From the NCBI GenBank assembly GCA_001914195.1, contig MKYF01000014.1, positions 1 through 54,462 on the forward strand: DNA of 54,462 nucleotides, in the 5' to 3' direction. Shown one piece after another: positions 33,589 to 43,024 of the stretch. A program made the position numbers and the translations under genes. The notes under the pieces were generated by a model, which did no database searches, was not told the origin of the DNA, and saw only the letters and a list, made by a program, of their open reading frames with translations. The DNA comes from Streptococcus mitis (GTDB lineage Bacteria; Bacillota; Bacilli; Lactobacillales; Streptococcaceae). How positions within the stretch are numbered: position 1 is the first letter of the stretch; the number at the start of each line of letters is the position of its first letter.

Positions 33589-33601
33589 ATAATAGAATAT
33601 C

Positions 33602-33628
33602 AAAGCCTTGTCTCAGGACAGGCTTTTT
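33602..33628 (+). terminator. Terminator of the ABC-2 exporter operon
   Basis: AAAGCC plus TGTC pairs with GACA plus GGCTTT around TCAG with one bulged T, followed by TTTTCT. Confidence 0.8.
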
Positions 33629-33648
33629 CTAATAGAAATGAAAATTCC

Positions 33649-33676
33649 TTGACATCTATTCTCAGATCGCTATATT
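33649..33676 (+). promoter_or_regulatory. tRNA promoter, still intact, ahead of a broken tRNA
   Basis: TTGACA (33649-33654), a 16-bp spacer and TATATT (33671-33676), 12 bp before the tRNA remnant. Confidence 0.65.
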
Positions 33677-33688
33677 GTAAGTGTAATC

Positions 33689-33742
33689 GCCGATTTAGCT
33701 CAGTTGCTAGAGCAAAGTACTCGTAAAGCCTAGGTCACAGGT
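33689..33742 (+). pseudogene. 3'-truncated tRNA-Thr (anticodon CGT)
   Basis: GCCGATT (acceptor 5' strand), TA, the D arm GCTC...GAGC and a loop CTCGTAA with anticodon CGT are recognisable. The anticodon stem pairs poorly, a D-loop base departs from the usual GGTAGAGC, and the sequence leaves tRNA at CACAGGT, before the T loop and the acceptor 3' strand. It cannot fold as a tRNA. Confidence 0.8.
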
Positions 33743-33782
33743 GAAGATATGACTGAGGATTTGAAAAATTAGATATGTAGAA

Positions 33783-33816
33783 AATAACCGTTAAGCCTCG
33801 TTCTTAGCGGTTATTT
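33783..33816. terminator. Strong bidirectional terminator between tRNA remnant and prtA
   Basis: AATAACCGTTAAG (33783-33795) pairs with CTTAGCGGTTATT (33803-33815), one G-U pair, around CCTCGTT, with T and A flanks on either side. Confidence 0.85.
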
Positions 33817-33984
33817 ATATTGTTTAATAGCGCTGATATTTCATCAATGATGTTTGACTTTGTGATGTTGCTAGTGCTTTAAGTTGATTGCTACTATTTT
33901 TGATGGTGTGAATGTTCTGATAATATTCCCCAGTTAACTACGAAAGTTTTTGACTCTATATTTTTAATGTGTGTTAAAAAATAA

Positions 33985-34033
33985 ATTAATGCGTATTAAT
34001 TTTTCTTGACTTAAATTTTTTAAATGATATACT
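33985..34033 (+). promoter_or_regulatory. prtA promoter with an upstream palindrome
   Basis: TTGACT (34006-34011), a 16-bp spacer and TATACT (34028-34033). Just upstream, ATTAAT-GCGT-ATTAAT (33985-34000) is an inverted repeat. In pneumococcus, prtA is repressed by the Mn-responsive regulator PsaR; this region may contain its operator, but I cannot match a consensus with certainty. The leader to the ATG is about 135 nt. Confidence 0.6.
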
Positions 34034-34174
34034 ATTTTTATGGAGGCTAACAATTATATATAAATGTACTACTCTATTTCCTAGATAATACTTAGTAAAA
34101 CTTTTTATAACAAAGGCTAGCAAAGTTAAAGTTTTCTATCTATTGGAAGTTAAATAAATATGTAAGGAATTAAA

Positions 34175-37100
34175 ATGAAAAAAAGTACAGTATTGTCATT
34201 AACTACAGCTGCAGTTATTTTAGCAGCATATGTCCCTAATGAGGTAGTTTTAGCAGACACATCTAGCTCTGAAGATGCTTTAACTATCTCTGATAAAGAA
34301 AAAGTAGTAGATAAACAAAAAGAAAACAAAGAAAAACTTGAAGATATTCATAATGCTATAGAAACTTCAAAGGATACTGAAGAGAAGAAAACAACGGTTA
34401 TTGAGGAAAAAGAAGTTGTTAGTAAAGAATCTGTGATAGATAACAAAACTAGCAATGAAGAAGAAAAAATCAAAGAAGATTCCAATCAATCCAAAGAAGA
34501 TAAAGCGGACTCGTCTGAAAGTAAAGACCCAGAAAGTCCCCAAAAAGAGGATAAACTTGTCTATATTGCTGAATTTAAAGATAAAGAATCTGGAGAAAAA
34601 GCAATCAAGGAATTATCCAATCTTAAGGATACAAAAGTTTTATATACTTATGATACAGTTTTTAATGGTGTTGCAATAGAAACAACTCCAGATAATCTGG
34701 ACAAAATTAAACTAATAGAAGGTATCTCATCGGTTGAACGATCACAAAAAGTCCAGCCAATGATGAATCATGCCAGAAAGGAAATTGGAGTTGAAGAGGC
34801 TATAGATTACCTAAAATCTATCAATGCTCCATTTGGGAAAAACTTTGATGGTCGGGGTATGGTCATTTCAAACATCGATACTGGGACAGATTATAGGCAT
34901 AAGGCTATGAGAATCGATGATGATGCCAAAGACTCAATGAGATTTAAAAAAGAAGACTTAAAAGGTACTGATAAAAATTTCTGGTTGAGTGATAAAATCC
35001 CTCATGCTTTCAATTATTATAATGGTGGTAAAATCACTGTAGAAAAAGCTGATGATGGAAGCGATTATTTTGATCCACATGGAATGCATATTGCAGGGAT
35101 TCTTGCGGGAAATGATACTGAAAAAGATATTAAAAACTTTAACGGAATAGATGGAATTGCTCCTAATGCACAGATCTTCTCTTATAAAATGTACTCTGAT
35201 GCAGGATCTGGCTTCGCAGGAGATGAAACAATGTTTCATGCTATTGAAGATTCCATCAAACATAACGTTGATGTTGTTTCGGTATCATCTGGTTTTACAG
35301 GAACAGGTCTTGTAGGTGAGAAATATTGGGAGGCTATTAGAGCATTAAGAAAAGCAGGCATTCCAATGGTTGTAGCTACGGGTAACTATGCGACCTCTGC
35401 TTCAAGTTCTTCATGGGATTTAGTGGCAAATAATAATCTGAAAATGACCGACACTGGAAATGTAACGCGAACTGCAGCACATGAAGATGCGATAGCGGTC
35501 GCTTCTGCTAAAAATCAGACAGTTGAGTTTGATAAAGTTAACATAGGTGGAGAAAGTTTTAAATACAGAAATATAGGTGCTTTTTTCGATAAGAATAAAA
35601 TCACAACAAATGAAGATGGATCAAAAGCTCCTGATAAATTGAAATTTGTATATATAGGCAAGGGTCAAGACCAAGATTTGATAGGATTGGATCTTAGAGG
35701 CAAAATTGCAGTAATGGATAGAATTTATACAAAGGATTTAAAAAATTCTTTTAAAAGAGCTACGGATAAGGGCGCACGTGGCATTATGGTTGTAAATACT
35801 GTAAATTACTACAATAGAGATAATTGGACAGAGCTTCCAGCTATGGGATATGAGGAGGATGAAGGAACTACTAGTCAAGTATTTTCAATTTCAGGAGATG
35901 ATGGTGTAAAGTTATGGAACATGATTAATCCTGATAAAAAAACTGAGGTAAAAAGAAATAGTAAGGAAGATTTCAAAGATAAATTGGAGCGATACTATCC
36001 AATTGATATGGCAAGCTATAATTCTAATAAACCGAATGTAGGTGACGAAAAAGAGATTGACTTTAAGTTTGCACCTGACACAGACAAAGAATTGTATAAA
36101 GAAGATGTCATAGTTCCAGCAGGATCCACATCTTGGGGACCGAGAACAGATTTGCTTTTAAAACCTGATGTCTCAGCACCAGGTAAAAATATTAAATCCA
36201 CTCTCAATGTCATCAATGGGAAATCAACTTATGGTTATATGTCAGGGACTAGTATGGCAACTCCTATCGTGGCAGCTTCTACTGTTTTGATTAGACCAAA
36301 GTTAAAGGAAATGCTTGAAAGACCTGCCTTGAAAAATCTTAAGGGAGATGACAAAATAGACCTTACAAGTCTTACAAAAATAGCCCTACAAAATACTGCA
36401 CGGCCTATGATGGATGCAACGTCTTGGAAAGAAAAAAGTCAATACTTTGCATCACCTAGACAACAGGGAGCAGGGCTAATTAATGTTGCCAATGCATTGA
36501 GGAATGAAGTTGTAGCGACTTTCAAAAACACGGATTCTAAAGGTTTGGTAAACTCTTATGGTTCTATTTCTCTTAAAGAAATAAAAGGAGATAAAAAATA
36601 CTTTACAATTAAGCTTCACAATACATCAAACAGACCTTTAACCTTTAAAGTTTCAGCATCAGCGGTAACTACAGATGCTCTAACTGATAGACTAAAACTG
36701 GATGAAACATACAAAGATGAAAAATCTCCAGATGGGAAGCAAATTGTTCCAGAAATTCATCCAGAGAAAGTAAAAGATGCAAATATTACATTTGAGCATG
36801 ACACTTTCACTATAGCCCCAAATTCTAGTTTTGATTTAAATGCGGTTATAAACGTTGGAGAGGCTAAAAATAAAAATAAATTTGTAGAATCATTTATTCA
36901 TTTTGAGTCAGTGGAAGAAATGGAAGCTCTAAACTCCAATGGGAAGAAAACAAATTTCCAACCTTCTTTATCGATGCCTCTAATGGGATTTGCTGGAGAT
37001 TGGAACAAAGAACCAATCCTTGATAAATGGGCCTGGGAAGAAGGTTCAAAATCAAAAACAATGGAAGGTTATGATGATGATGGTAAACCAAAAATTCCAG

Positions 37101-40100
37101 GAACCTTAAATAAGGGAATTGGTGGAGAACATGGTATAGATAAATTTAATCCAGCAGGAGTTATACAAAATAGAAAAGATAAAAATACAACATCCCTAGA
37201 TCAAAATCCAGAATTATTTGCTTTCAATAACGAAGGGATCAACGCACCATCATCAAGTGGTTCTAATATTGCTAAAATTTATCCTTTAGATTCAAACGGA
37301 AATCCTCAAGATGCTCAACTTGAGAGAGGATTAACACCTTCTCCACTTGTATTAAGAAGTGCAGAAGAAGGAATGATTTCAATAGTAAATACAAATAAAG
37401 AGGGAGAAAATCAAAGAGACTTAAAAGTCATTTCGAGAGAACACTTTGTTAAAGGAATTTTAAACTCTAAAAGAAATGATGCAAAGGGAATCAAATCTTC
37501 TAAGCTAAAAGTTTGGGGCGACTTGAAATGGGATGGACTCATCTATAATCCTAGAGGGAAAGAAGAAAATGCACCAGAAAGCAAGGATACCAAAGATCCA
37601 GCTACTAGGATAAGAGGTCAATTTGAACCGATTGCGGAAGGTCAATATTTCTATAAATTTAAATATAGATTAACTAAAGATTACCCATGGCAGGTTTCCT
37701 ATATTCCTGTAAAAATTGATAACACAGCTCCTAAGATTGTTTCGGTTGATTTTTCAAATCCTGAAAAAATTAAGCTGATTACAAAGGATACTTATCACAA
37801 GGTAAAAGATCAATACAAGAATGAAACTCTATTTGCGAGAGATCAAAAAGAACATCCTGAAAAATTTGACGAGATTGCAAACGAAGTTTGGTATGCTGGC
37901 GCCGCTCTGGTTAATGAAGATGGAGAGGTTGAGAAAAATCTTGAAGTAACTTATGCAGGTGAGGGTCAAGGAAGAAATAGGAAACTTGACAAAGACGGAA
38001 ATACCATTTATGAAATTAAGGGTGCAGGAGATTTAAGAGGAAAAATCATTGAAGTCATTGCATTAGATGGCTCTAGCAATTTCACAAAGATTCATAGAAT
38101 TAAATTTGCTGATCATGCTGATGAAAAGGGGATGATTTCCTATTATCTAGTAGATCCTGATCAGGATTTATCTAAATACCAAAAACTTGGCGAGATTTCC
38201 GAATCTAAATTTAAAAATTTAGAAAATAGAAAAGAGGATAGTCTTAAAAAAGATACAACTGAAGTAGAAAATCATCAAGAAAATGAAGAATCTATCGAAG
38301 AAAAATCTAGCTTGACTATTCATAAAACGATTTCAACAATTAGAGAGTTTGAAAGTAAAGACTTGAAAAAACTCATTAAAAAGAAATTTAGAGAAGTTGA
38401 TGACTTTACAAGTGAAACTGGTAAGAGGACAGAAGAATACGATTATAAATACGATGATAAGGGAAATATCATTGCTTATGACGATGGTAGTGCCTTAGAA
38501 TATGAAACTGAAAAACTTGACGAAATCAAATCAAAAATTTATGGTGTTCTAAGCCCGTCTAAAGATGGACACTTTGAAATTCTTGGAAAGATAAGTAATG
38601 TTTCTAAAAATGCCAAGGTATATTATGGAAATAATTATAAATCTATAGAAATCAAAACGACTAAGTATGATTCCCACTCAAAAACGATGACATTTGATTT
38701 ATACGCTAATATTAATGATATTGTGGATGGATTAGCTTTTGCAGGAGATATGAGATTCTTTGTTAAAGATGATGATCAGATAAAAGCTGAAACTAAAATT
38801 AGAATGCCTGAAAAAAATAAGGAAACTAAAACAGAATATCCCTATGCATCAAGTTATGGGAATGTAATAGAATTAGGAGAAGGCGATCTTTCAAAAAACA
38901 AACCAAACAATTTAACGGACATGGAATCTGGTAAAATCTATTCTGATTCAGAAAAACAACAATATCTATTAAAGGATAATATCATTCTGAGAAAAGGCTA
39001 TGCACTAAAAGTGACTACCTATAATCCTGGAAAAACGGATATGTTAGAAGGAAATGGAGTCTATAGCAAGGAAGATATAGCAAAAATACAAAAGGCCAAT
39101 CCTAATCTAAGAGTCCTTTCAGAAAAAATAATTTATGCTGATAGTAGAAATGTTGAAGATGGAAGAAGTACTCAATCAGTATTAATGTCGGCTTTGGACG
39201 GCTTTAACATTGTAAGGTATCAAGTGTTTAGATTTAAAATGAACGATAAAGGGGAGGCAATCGATAAAGATGGAAATCTTGTAACAGATCCTTCTAAACT
39301 TGTATTATTTGGTAAAGATGATAAAGAGTACACTGGAGAGGATAAGTCCAATGTAGAAGCTATAAAAGAAGATGGCTCTACGTTATTTATTGATGCAAAA
39401 CCAGTAAACCTTTCAATGGACAAGAACTACTTTAATCCATCTAAATCTAATAAAATTTATGTACGAAATCCAGAATTTTATTTAAGAGGTAAGATTTCTG
39501 ATAAGGGTGGTTTTAACTGGGAGTTGAGAGTTAATGAATCGGTTGTAGATAATTATTTAATCTACGGAGATTTACACATTGATAACACTAGAGATTTTAA
39601 CGTTAAGCTTAATGTTAAAGACGGTGACATCATGGACTGGGGAATGAAAGACTATAAAGCAAACGGATTCCCAGATAAGGTTACAGATATGGATGGAAAT
39701 GTTTATCTTAAAACTGGCTATAGCGATTTGAATGCGAAAGCGGTTGGAGTACACTATCAATTTTTATATGATAATGTTAAACCAGAAGTAAAGATTGATC
39801 CTAAGGGAAATACTAGTATTGAATATGCTGATGGAAAATCTGTAGTCTTTAACATCAATGATAAAAGAAATAATGGATTCGATGGTGAGATTCAAGAAAA
39901 ACATATTTATGTAAATGGAAAAGAATACAAATCATTTGATGATATTAAACAACTAACAGATAAGACACTAAACATTAAGATTGTTGTAAAAGATTTTGCA
40001 AGAAATACGACCGTAAAAGAATTCATTTTAAACAAAGATACGGGAGAGGTGAGCGAATTAAAACCTCAGATGGTAACTGTGACCATTCAAAATGGAAAAG

Positions 40101-40738
40101 AAATGAGTTCAACGATAGTGTCGGAAGAAGATTTTATTTTACCTGTCTATGAGGGTGAATTAGAAAAAGGCTATCAATTTGATGGCTGGGAAATTTCTGG
40201 TGTCGAAGGGAAAAAAGATGCTGGTTATGTTATTAATCTATCAAAAGATACCCTTATAAAACCTGTATTCAAGAAAATAGAGGAGAAAAAGGAGGAGGAA
40301 AATAAACCTACTTTTGATGTATCGAAAAAGAAAGATAACACACAGGCAAATCCTAGTCAATTAAATCAAAGTCATAGAAAAGAGGACTTACAAAGAGCAA
40401 ATCATTCACAAAAACCTGATTCAACTAAAGATGTCAAAACTACAGTTCCTGTACAAGTAAATTATAGTCAATTAGATGAAAGTCAAAGATCTGATTCAAC
40501 TAAGGATGTTACAGCTACAGTTCCTGATAAAAACTTTGAAAATAAGAAGGAAGTTTATCTTAATGAACCAGAGAATATGGCTAATAAACATACCAATATC
40601 GATAGTAAATCGGATACTAACAATTCTGATAGATTGCCAAAAACCGGAACAGTTAGAGAAGGTTTTACACCATTCATTGCTGGAATAATGTTTACCGTAG
40701 GTGCATTTCTTGGATTGAAGAAAAAAGATCAAGATTAA
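34175..40738 (+). CDS. prtA: Cell-wall-anchored subtilisin-like serine protease PrtA
   Basis: A 2187-aa surface protease of the S8 (lactocepin/C5a peptidase-like) type. In order: a signal peptide (about residues 1-28), a Lys/Glu-rich propeptide with an inhibitor-like region (about 125-200), and the catalytic domain with Asp235 (ISNIDTGTD), His302 (DPHGMH), oxyanion Asn404 and Ser693 (SGTSMATP), into which a PA domain is inserted (about 490-600). Fn3-like and long repetitive regions follow, then a Ser/Gln-rich spacer with repeated DSTKDV, the sortase signal LPKTG (2154-2158), a hydrophobic segment and a charged tail. It is intact and slightly longer than the pneumococcal protein as I recall it, the extra length being in the spacer. 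It contributes to virulence and host-protein interaction in pneumococcus. Confidence 0.96.
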   Translation: MKKSTVLSLTTAAVILAAYVPNEVVLADTSSSEDALTISDKEKVVDKQKENKEKLEDIHNAIETSKDTEEKKTTVIEEKEVVSKESVIDNKTSNEEEKIKEDSNQSKEDKADSSESKDPESPQKEDKLVYIAEFKDKESGEKAIKELSNLKDTKVLYTYDTVFNGVAIETTPDNLDKIKLIEGISSVERSQKVQPMMNHARKEIGVEEAIDYLKSINAPFGKNFDGRGMVISNIDTGTDYRHKAMRIDDDAKDSMRFKKEDLKGTDKNFWLSDKIPHAFNYYNGGKITVEKADDGSDYFDPHGMHIAGILAGNDTEKDIKNFNGIDGIAPNAQIFSYKMYSDAGSGFAGDETMFHAIEDSIKHNVDVVSVSSGFTGTGLVGEKYWEAIRALRKAGIPMVVATGNYATSASSSSWDLVANNNLKMTDTGNVTRTAAHEDAIAVASAKNQTVEFDKVNIGGESFKYRNIGAFFDKNKITTNEDGSKAPDKLKFVYIGKGQDQDLIGLDLRGKIAVMDRIYTKDLKNSFKRATDKGARGIMVVNTVNYYNRDNWTELPAMGYEEDEGTTSQVFSISGDDGVKLWNMINPDKKTEVKRNSKEDFKDKLERYYPIDMASYNSNKPNVGDEKEIDFKFAPDTDKELYKEDVIVPAGSTSWGPRTDLLLKPDVSAPGKNIKSTLNVINGKSTYGYMSGTSMATPIVAASTVLIRPKLKEMLERPALKNLKGDDKIDLTSLTKIALQNTARPMMDATSWKEKSQYFASPRQQGAGLINVANALRNEVVATFKNTDSKGLVNSYGSISLKEIKGDKKYFTIKLHNTSNRPLTFKVSASAVTTDALTDRLKLDETYKDEKSPDGKQIVPEIHPEKVKDANITFEHDTFTIAPNSSFDLNAVINVGEAKNKNKFVESFIHFESVEEMEALNSNGKKTNFQPSLSMPLMGFAGDWNKEPILDKWAWEEGSKSKTMEGYDDDGKPKIPGTLNKGIGGEHGIDKFNPAGVIQNRKDKNTTSLDQNPELFAFNNEGINAPSSSGSNIAKIYPLDSNGNPQDAQLERGLTPSPLVLRSAEEGMISIVNTNKEGENQRDLKVISREHFVKGILNSKRNDAKGIKSSKLKVWGDLKWDGLIYNPRGKEENAPESKDTKDPATRIRGQFEPIAEGQYFYKFKYRLTKDYPWQVSYIPVKIDNTAPKIVSVDFSNPEKIKLITKDTYHKVKDQYKNETLFARDQKEHPEKFDEIANEVWYAGAALVNEDGEVEKNLEVTYAGEGQGRNRKLDKDGNTIYEIKGAGDLRGKIIEVIALDGSSNFTKIHRIKFADHADEKGMISYYLVDPDQDLSKYQKLGEISESKFKNLENRKEDSLKKDTTEVENHQENEESIEEKSSLTIHKTISTIREFESKDLKKLIKKKFREVDDFTSETGKRTEEYDYKYDDKGNIIAYDDGSALEYETEKLDEIKSKIYGVLSPSKDGHFEILGKISNVSKNAKVYYGNNYKSIEIKTTKYDSHSKTMTFDLYANINDIVDGLAFAGDMRFFVKDDDQIKAETKIRMPEKNKETKTEYPYASSYGNVIELGEGDLSKNKPNNLTDMESGKIYSDSEKQQYLLKDNIILRKGYALKVTTYNPGKTDMLEGNGVYSKEDIAKIQKANPNLRVLSEKIIYADSRNVEDGRSTQSVLMSALDGFNIVRYQVFRFKMNDKGEAIDKDGNLVTDPSKLVLFGKDDKEYTGEDKSNVEAIKEDGSTLFIDAKPVNLSMDKNYFNPSKSNKIYVRNPEFYLRGKISDKGGFNWELRVNESVVDNYLIYGDLHIDNTRDFNVKLNVKDGDIMDWGMKDYKANGFPDKVTDMDGNVYLKTGYSDLNAKAVGVHYQFLYDNVKPEVKIDPKGNTSIEYADGKSVVFNINDKRNNGFDGEIQEKHIYVNGKEYKSFDDIKQLTDKTLNIKIVVKDFARNTTVKEFILNKDTGEVSELKPQMVTVTIQNGKEMSSTIVSEEDFILPVYEGELEKGYQFDGWEISGVEGKKDAGYVINLSKDTLIKPVFKKIEEKKEEENKPTFDVSKKKDNTQANPSQLNQSHRKEDLQRANHSQKPDSTKDVKTTVPVQVNYSQLDESQRSDSTKDVTATVPDKNFENKKEVYLNEPENMANKHTNIDSKSDTNNSDRLPKTGTVREGFTPFIAGIMFTVGAFLGLKKKDQD

Positions 40739-41127
40739 GACCAAAGCTATAGATGAAAAAAATGGTTTATGTACTGAGATAGTGTGATGATGAAACAATT
40801 TTGTGAAAATAGCCATTTATAACTCAATTATTTAGTTTACTTTACTATTGATACTCTTTTTGGATTTATTAATAGACTTAGTTTTGATAACTAATGAATT
40901 GATTGAAAGGGTTAGTATTGACAAATATTGATCACATTGATTAGATAATAAAGTCTTTCAAAATTTAAAGTCTACTTTATTTTATAGAGGTGATGAAATA
41001 ATTTCAGTGAAGGAATTAAGTAGCGTTTGGTTGCTTAATTCCTTTTTATTTGGATCACCTATTTCCTTATTTTATGGCTATTATTGAACCACTTAGACAG
41101 ATATAGAGACCAGATAGTCAAAAGAAC
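40739..41127. other. Intergenic region after prtA without a recognisable gene
   Basis: AT-rich, with no frame that has a credible start and length. A GAGGTGATGAAATAA near 40987 looks like a ribosome-binding site before a two-codon frame, possibly a gene relic. The only clear structure is the hairpin at 41010-41050. Confidence 0.5.
41010..41050 (+). terminator. Strong terminator downstream of prtA
   Basis: AAGGAATTAAG (41010-41020) pairs with CTTAATTCCTT (41034-41044), with further pairing inside, then TTTATTT. It is about 270 bp past the prtA stop codon. Confidence 0.75.
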
Positions 41128-41156
41128 TTGTTCTTGAAACTGACCTCTGCTATAAT
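41128..41156 (+). promoter_or_regulatory. Promoter of the 103-aa membrane protein
   Basis: TTGTTC (41128-41133), a 17-bp spacer and TATAAT (41151-41156). Confidence 0.7.
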
Positions 41157-41230
41157 GATTGGTGTAAGGGACGTGAGGGGGGCAGTATTAGGCAACTCAA
41201 GTTCCTAAAAAAGAAATTGGAGATAAACAA

Positions 41231-41542
41231 ATGAAAAAATTATTGGGGCTTGTATTTTTAGTAGCAGCAGCGACAGTATTGTATTTTGGTTCTGTAGGCT
41301 GGCCAAGTTTGGATATCAACCTCTGGTCATTGATTCCGGTAGGCTTGTTCCTCTATTTCACTCTAGAGAATCTTTTGAAAAAAGACTACAAGGCTAGTCT
41401 GATGTGTTTGATTATTGCCTTTATTATTGCGAATGCAATTTTGGATCTTTTGCCAATTTCAAGTGGCTTGGTGATTGGAGCAGGTGTGCTAGCTTGTGTA
41501 GGTATTGGTTATCTATTTCCTGATAAAGAAAATAGGAATTGA
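41231..41542 (+). CDS. Small membrane protein, LiaF-transmembrane-like, function unknown
   Basis: A 103-aa protein with four predicted helices (about residues 3-21, 28-47, 55-73 and 78-95) and short loops, ending in a charged tail PDKENRN. It resembles the N-terminal membrane part of LiaF-like envelope-stress proteins but lacks their C-terminal domain. TTGGAGAT precedes the ATG. It has its own promoter and terminator, so it is a single-gene unit. Confidence 0.75.
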   Translation: MKKLLGLVFLVAAATVLYFGSVGWPSLDINLWSLIPVGLFLYFTLENLLKKDYKASLMCLIIAFIIANAILDLLPISSGLVIGAGVLACVGIGYLFPDKENRN

Positions 41543-41561
41543 TGAAAAAATAGATAAAGAA

Positions 41562-41604
41562 AAAACACTTCAATCATTGTATTTTAGTTTGATTGAGGTG
41601 TTTT
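41562..41604. terminator. Bidirectional terminator between convergent membrane-protein genes
   Basis: AAAACACTTCAATCA (41562-41576) pairs perfectly with TGATTGAGGTGTTTT (41590-41604) apart from one G-U, around a 13-nt loop. Confidence 0.85.
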
Positions 41605-41616
41605 CGATTTAGTTTT

Positions 41617-41970
41617 TTATTTCTGGGCCATCAATTCAACAATCATCTCGATATACATTACCAGGGTTAATAAGAATCCTGCACGCCAGAAGAATTTGAT
41701 GAATTTAGGATAGTAAAAGCTGCGTTTTTTTAAAAGGAAGAAAAAAACGAGAATAATGGCTAGGACTGAGAGGGCTAGGCCCAGTCTAGGGAGGAAATTA
41801 TGGGTAAAGGTTTTAGCTGTGATTAGGTAGTACTCAAATACCAAGACTGGAAAAGCCAAATCCGCAAAGTTTCGTCCTAGTTTTTTTAATCTAAAAAGTT
41901 TAGTTATGATAATGCAGACTACTAAAGTCAGTATCAATAATAAAATAGATGCTAATTTCATTAAAATCAT
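41617..41970 (-). CDS. DUF3397-family membrane protein
   Basis: A 117-aa protein with about four helices (near residues 8-26, 40-58, 70-85 and 95-113), matching the DUF3397 family of Firmicutes; function unknown. The start is uncertain: ATG codons occur at 41976, 41970 and 41961. The -10 box at 41982-41977 touches the first; 41970 sits 6 bp after it, the spacing of other leaderless genes here, and has no Shine-Dalgarno sequence; 41961 would leave only a leader of about 9 nt. Confidence 0.78.
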   Translation of the reverse strand: MILMKLASILLLILTLVVCIIITKLFRLKKLGRNFADLAFPVLVFEYYLITAKTFTHNFLPRLGLALSVLAIILVFFFLLKKRSFYYPKFIKFFWRAGFLLTLVMYIEMIVELMAQK

Positions 41971-41976
41971 ACCCAT

Positions 41977-42005
41977 ATTGTATCATAAAAAAAGGCTAAT
42001 GGAAA
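41977..42005 (-). promoter_or_regulatory. Promoter of the DUF3397 gene, predicted leaderless
   Basis: On the minus strand, TTTCCA (42005-42000), a 17-bp spacer and TACAAT (41982-41977) preceded by TGA (extended -10). Confidence 0.55.
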
Positions 42006-42040
42006 CGAGAAACAGAGGAATTTATAGGAAAGTCAGGCTT

Positions 42041-42069
42041 TTGAGATTGTGGGTGTTTTTTGTTATAAT
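42041..42069 (+). promoter_or_regulatory. mnmL promoter, predicted leaderless
   Basis: TTGAGA (42041-42046), a 17-bp spacer and TATAAT (42064-42069) with TGT before it. Seven bases separate the -10 from the mnmL ATG; no Shine-Dalgarno sequence. Confidence 0.75.
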
Positions 42070-42076
42070 GAAAGTT

Positions 42077-43024
42077 ATGAAATCTTATAATACCTTGAAT
42101 GATTATTATCGAAAACTCTTTGGAGAAAAGACCTTTAAAGTCCCTATTGATGCGGGATTTGACTGTCCCAATCGTGATGGAACTGTGGCTCATGGGGGCT
42201 GTACTTTTTGTACGGTTTCTGGTTCTGGGGATGCCATTGTGGCACCGGATGCGCCTATCCGTGAGCAATTTTATAAGGAAATTGACTTTATGCACCGCAA
42301 GTGGCCAGATGTTCAGAAGTATCTGGTTTATTTTCAAAATTTTACCAACACCCATGAAAAGGTGGAAGTCATTCGAGAGCGCTATGAGCAGGCTATCAAT
42401 GAGCCAGGTGTAGTAGGAATCAATATCGGAACGCGGCCAGACTGTTTACCAGACGAAACTATCGAGTATTTGGCCGAGTTGTCGGAACGCATGCATGTGA
42501 CGGTTGAATTGGGCTTGCAGACCACTTATGAAACAACCTCTGATCTGATTAACCGCGCCCACTCTTATGAATTGTACGTGGAAACGGTCAAACGTTTGAG
42601 AAAGTACCCCAAGATTGAGATTGTTTCCCATCTGATCAATGGACTTCCTGGTGAAACCCATGAGATGATGATTGAAAATGTCCGCCGCTGTGTCACGGAT
42701 AACGATATTCAAGGGATTAAATTGCACTTGCTTCACCTGATGACCAATACGCGTATGCAACGAGATTACCACGAGGGACGTTTGCAGTTGATGAGCCAGG
42801 ACGAATATGTTAAGGTCATCTGTGACCAACTGGAAATCATTCCCAAGCATATCGTCATCCATCGAATCACGGGAGATGCACCTAGGGATATGCTGATTGG
42901 TCCTATGTGGAGCCTCAATAAATGGGAAGTTCTCAACAGCATTGAGATGGAGATGCGACTTCGCGGAAGTGTTCAAGGATGCAAGGCTGTAAAACAGGAG
43001 TTTGAAAATGAAAAGACCACTTGA
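42077..43024 (+). CDS. mnmL: Radical SAM protein MnmL (YtqA, TIGR01212 family)
   Basis: A 315-aa radical SAM enzyme. The cluster ligands are Cys30, Cys42 and Cys45 (GGCTFC), and the family segments VGLNIGTRPD-like VVGINIGTRPDC and ELGLQTT are present. In Bacillus subtilis, YtqA (MnmL) and YtqB (MnmM) act together in making mnm5s2U at the tRNA wobble position; here too the two genes overlap (17 bp). The long in-frame extension to 41906 is rejected because the promoter lies within it. Confidence 0.87.
   Translation: MKSYNTLNDYYRKLFGEKTFKVPIDAGFDCPNRDGTVAHGGCTFCTVSGSGDAIVAPDAPIREQFYKEIDFMHRKWPDVQKYLVYFQNFTNTHEKVEVIRERYEQAINEPGVVGINIGTRPDCLPDETIEYLAELSERMHVTVELGLQTTYETTSDLINRAHSYELYVETVKRLRKYPKIEIVSHLINGLPGETHEMMIENVRRCVTDNDIQGIKLHLLHLMTNTRMQRDYHEGRLQLMSQDEYVKVICDQLEIIPKHIVIHRITGDAPRDMLIGPMWSLNKWEVLNSIEMEMRLRGSVQGCKAVKQEFENEKTT

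Noticed and set aside
33689..33742. Functional tRNA-Thr
   Set aside because: The T arm and acceptor 3' strand are missing and the anticodon stem is mispaired.
41906..42076. N-terminal extension of MnmL
   Set aside because: The promoter (42041-42069) and the divergent DUF3397 promoter lie within it; family homology begins at 42077.
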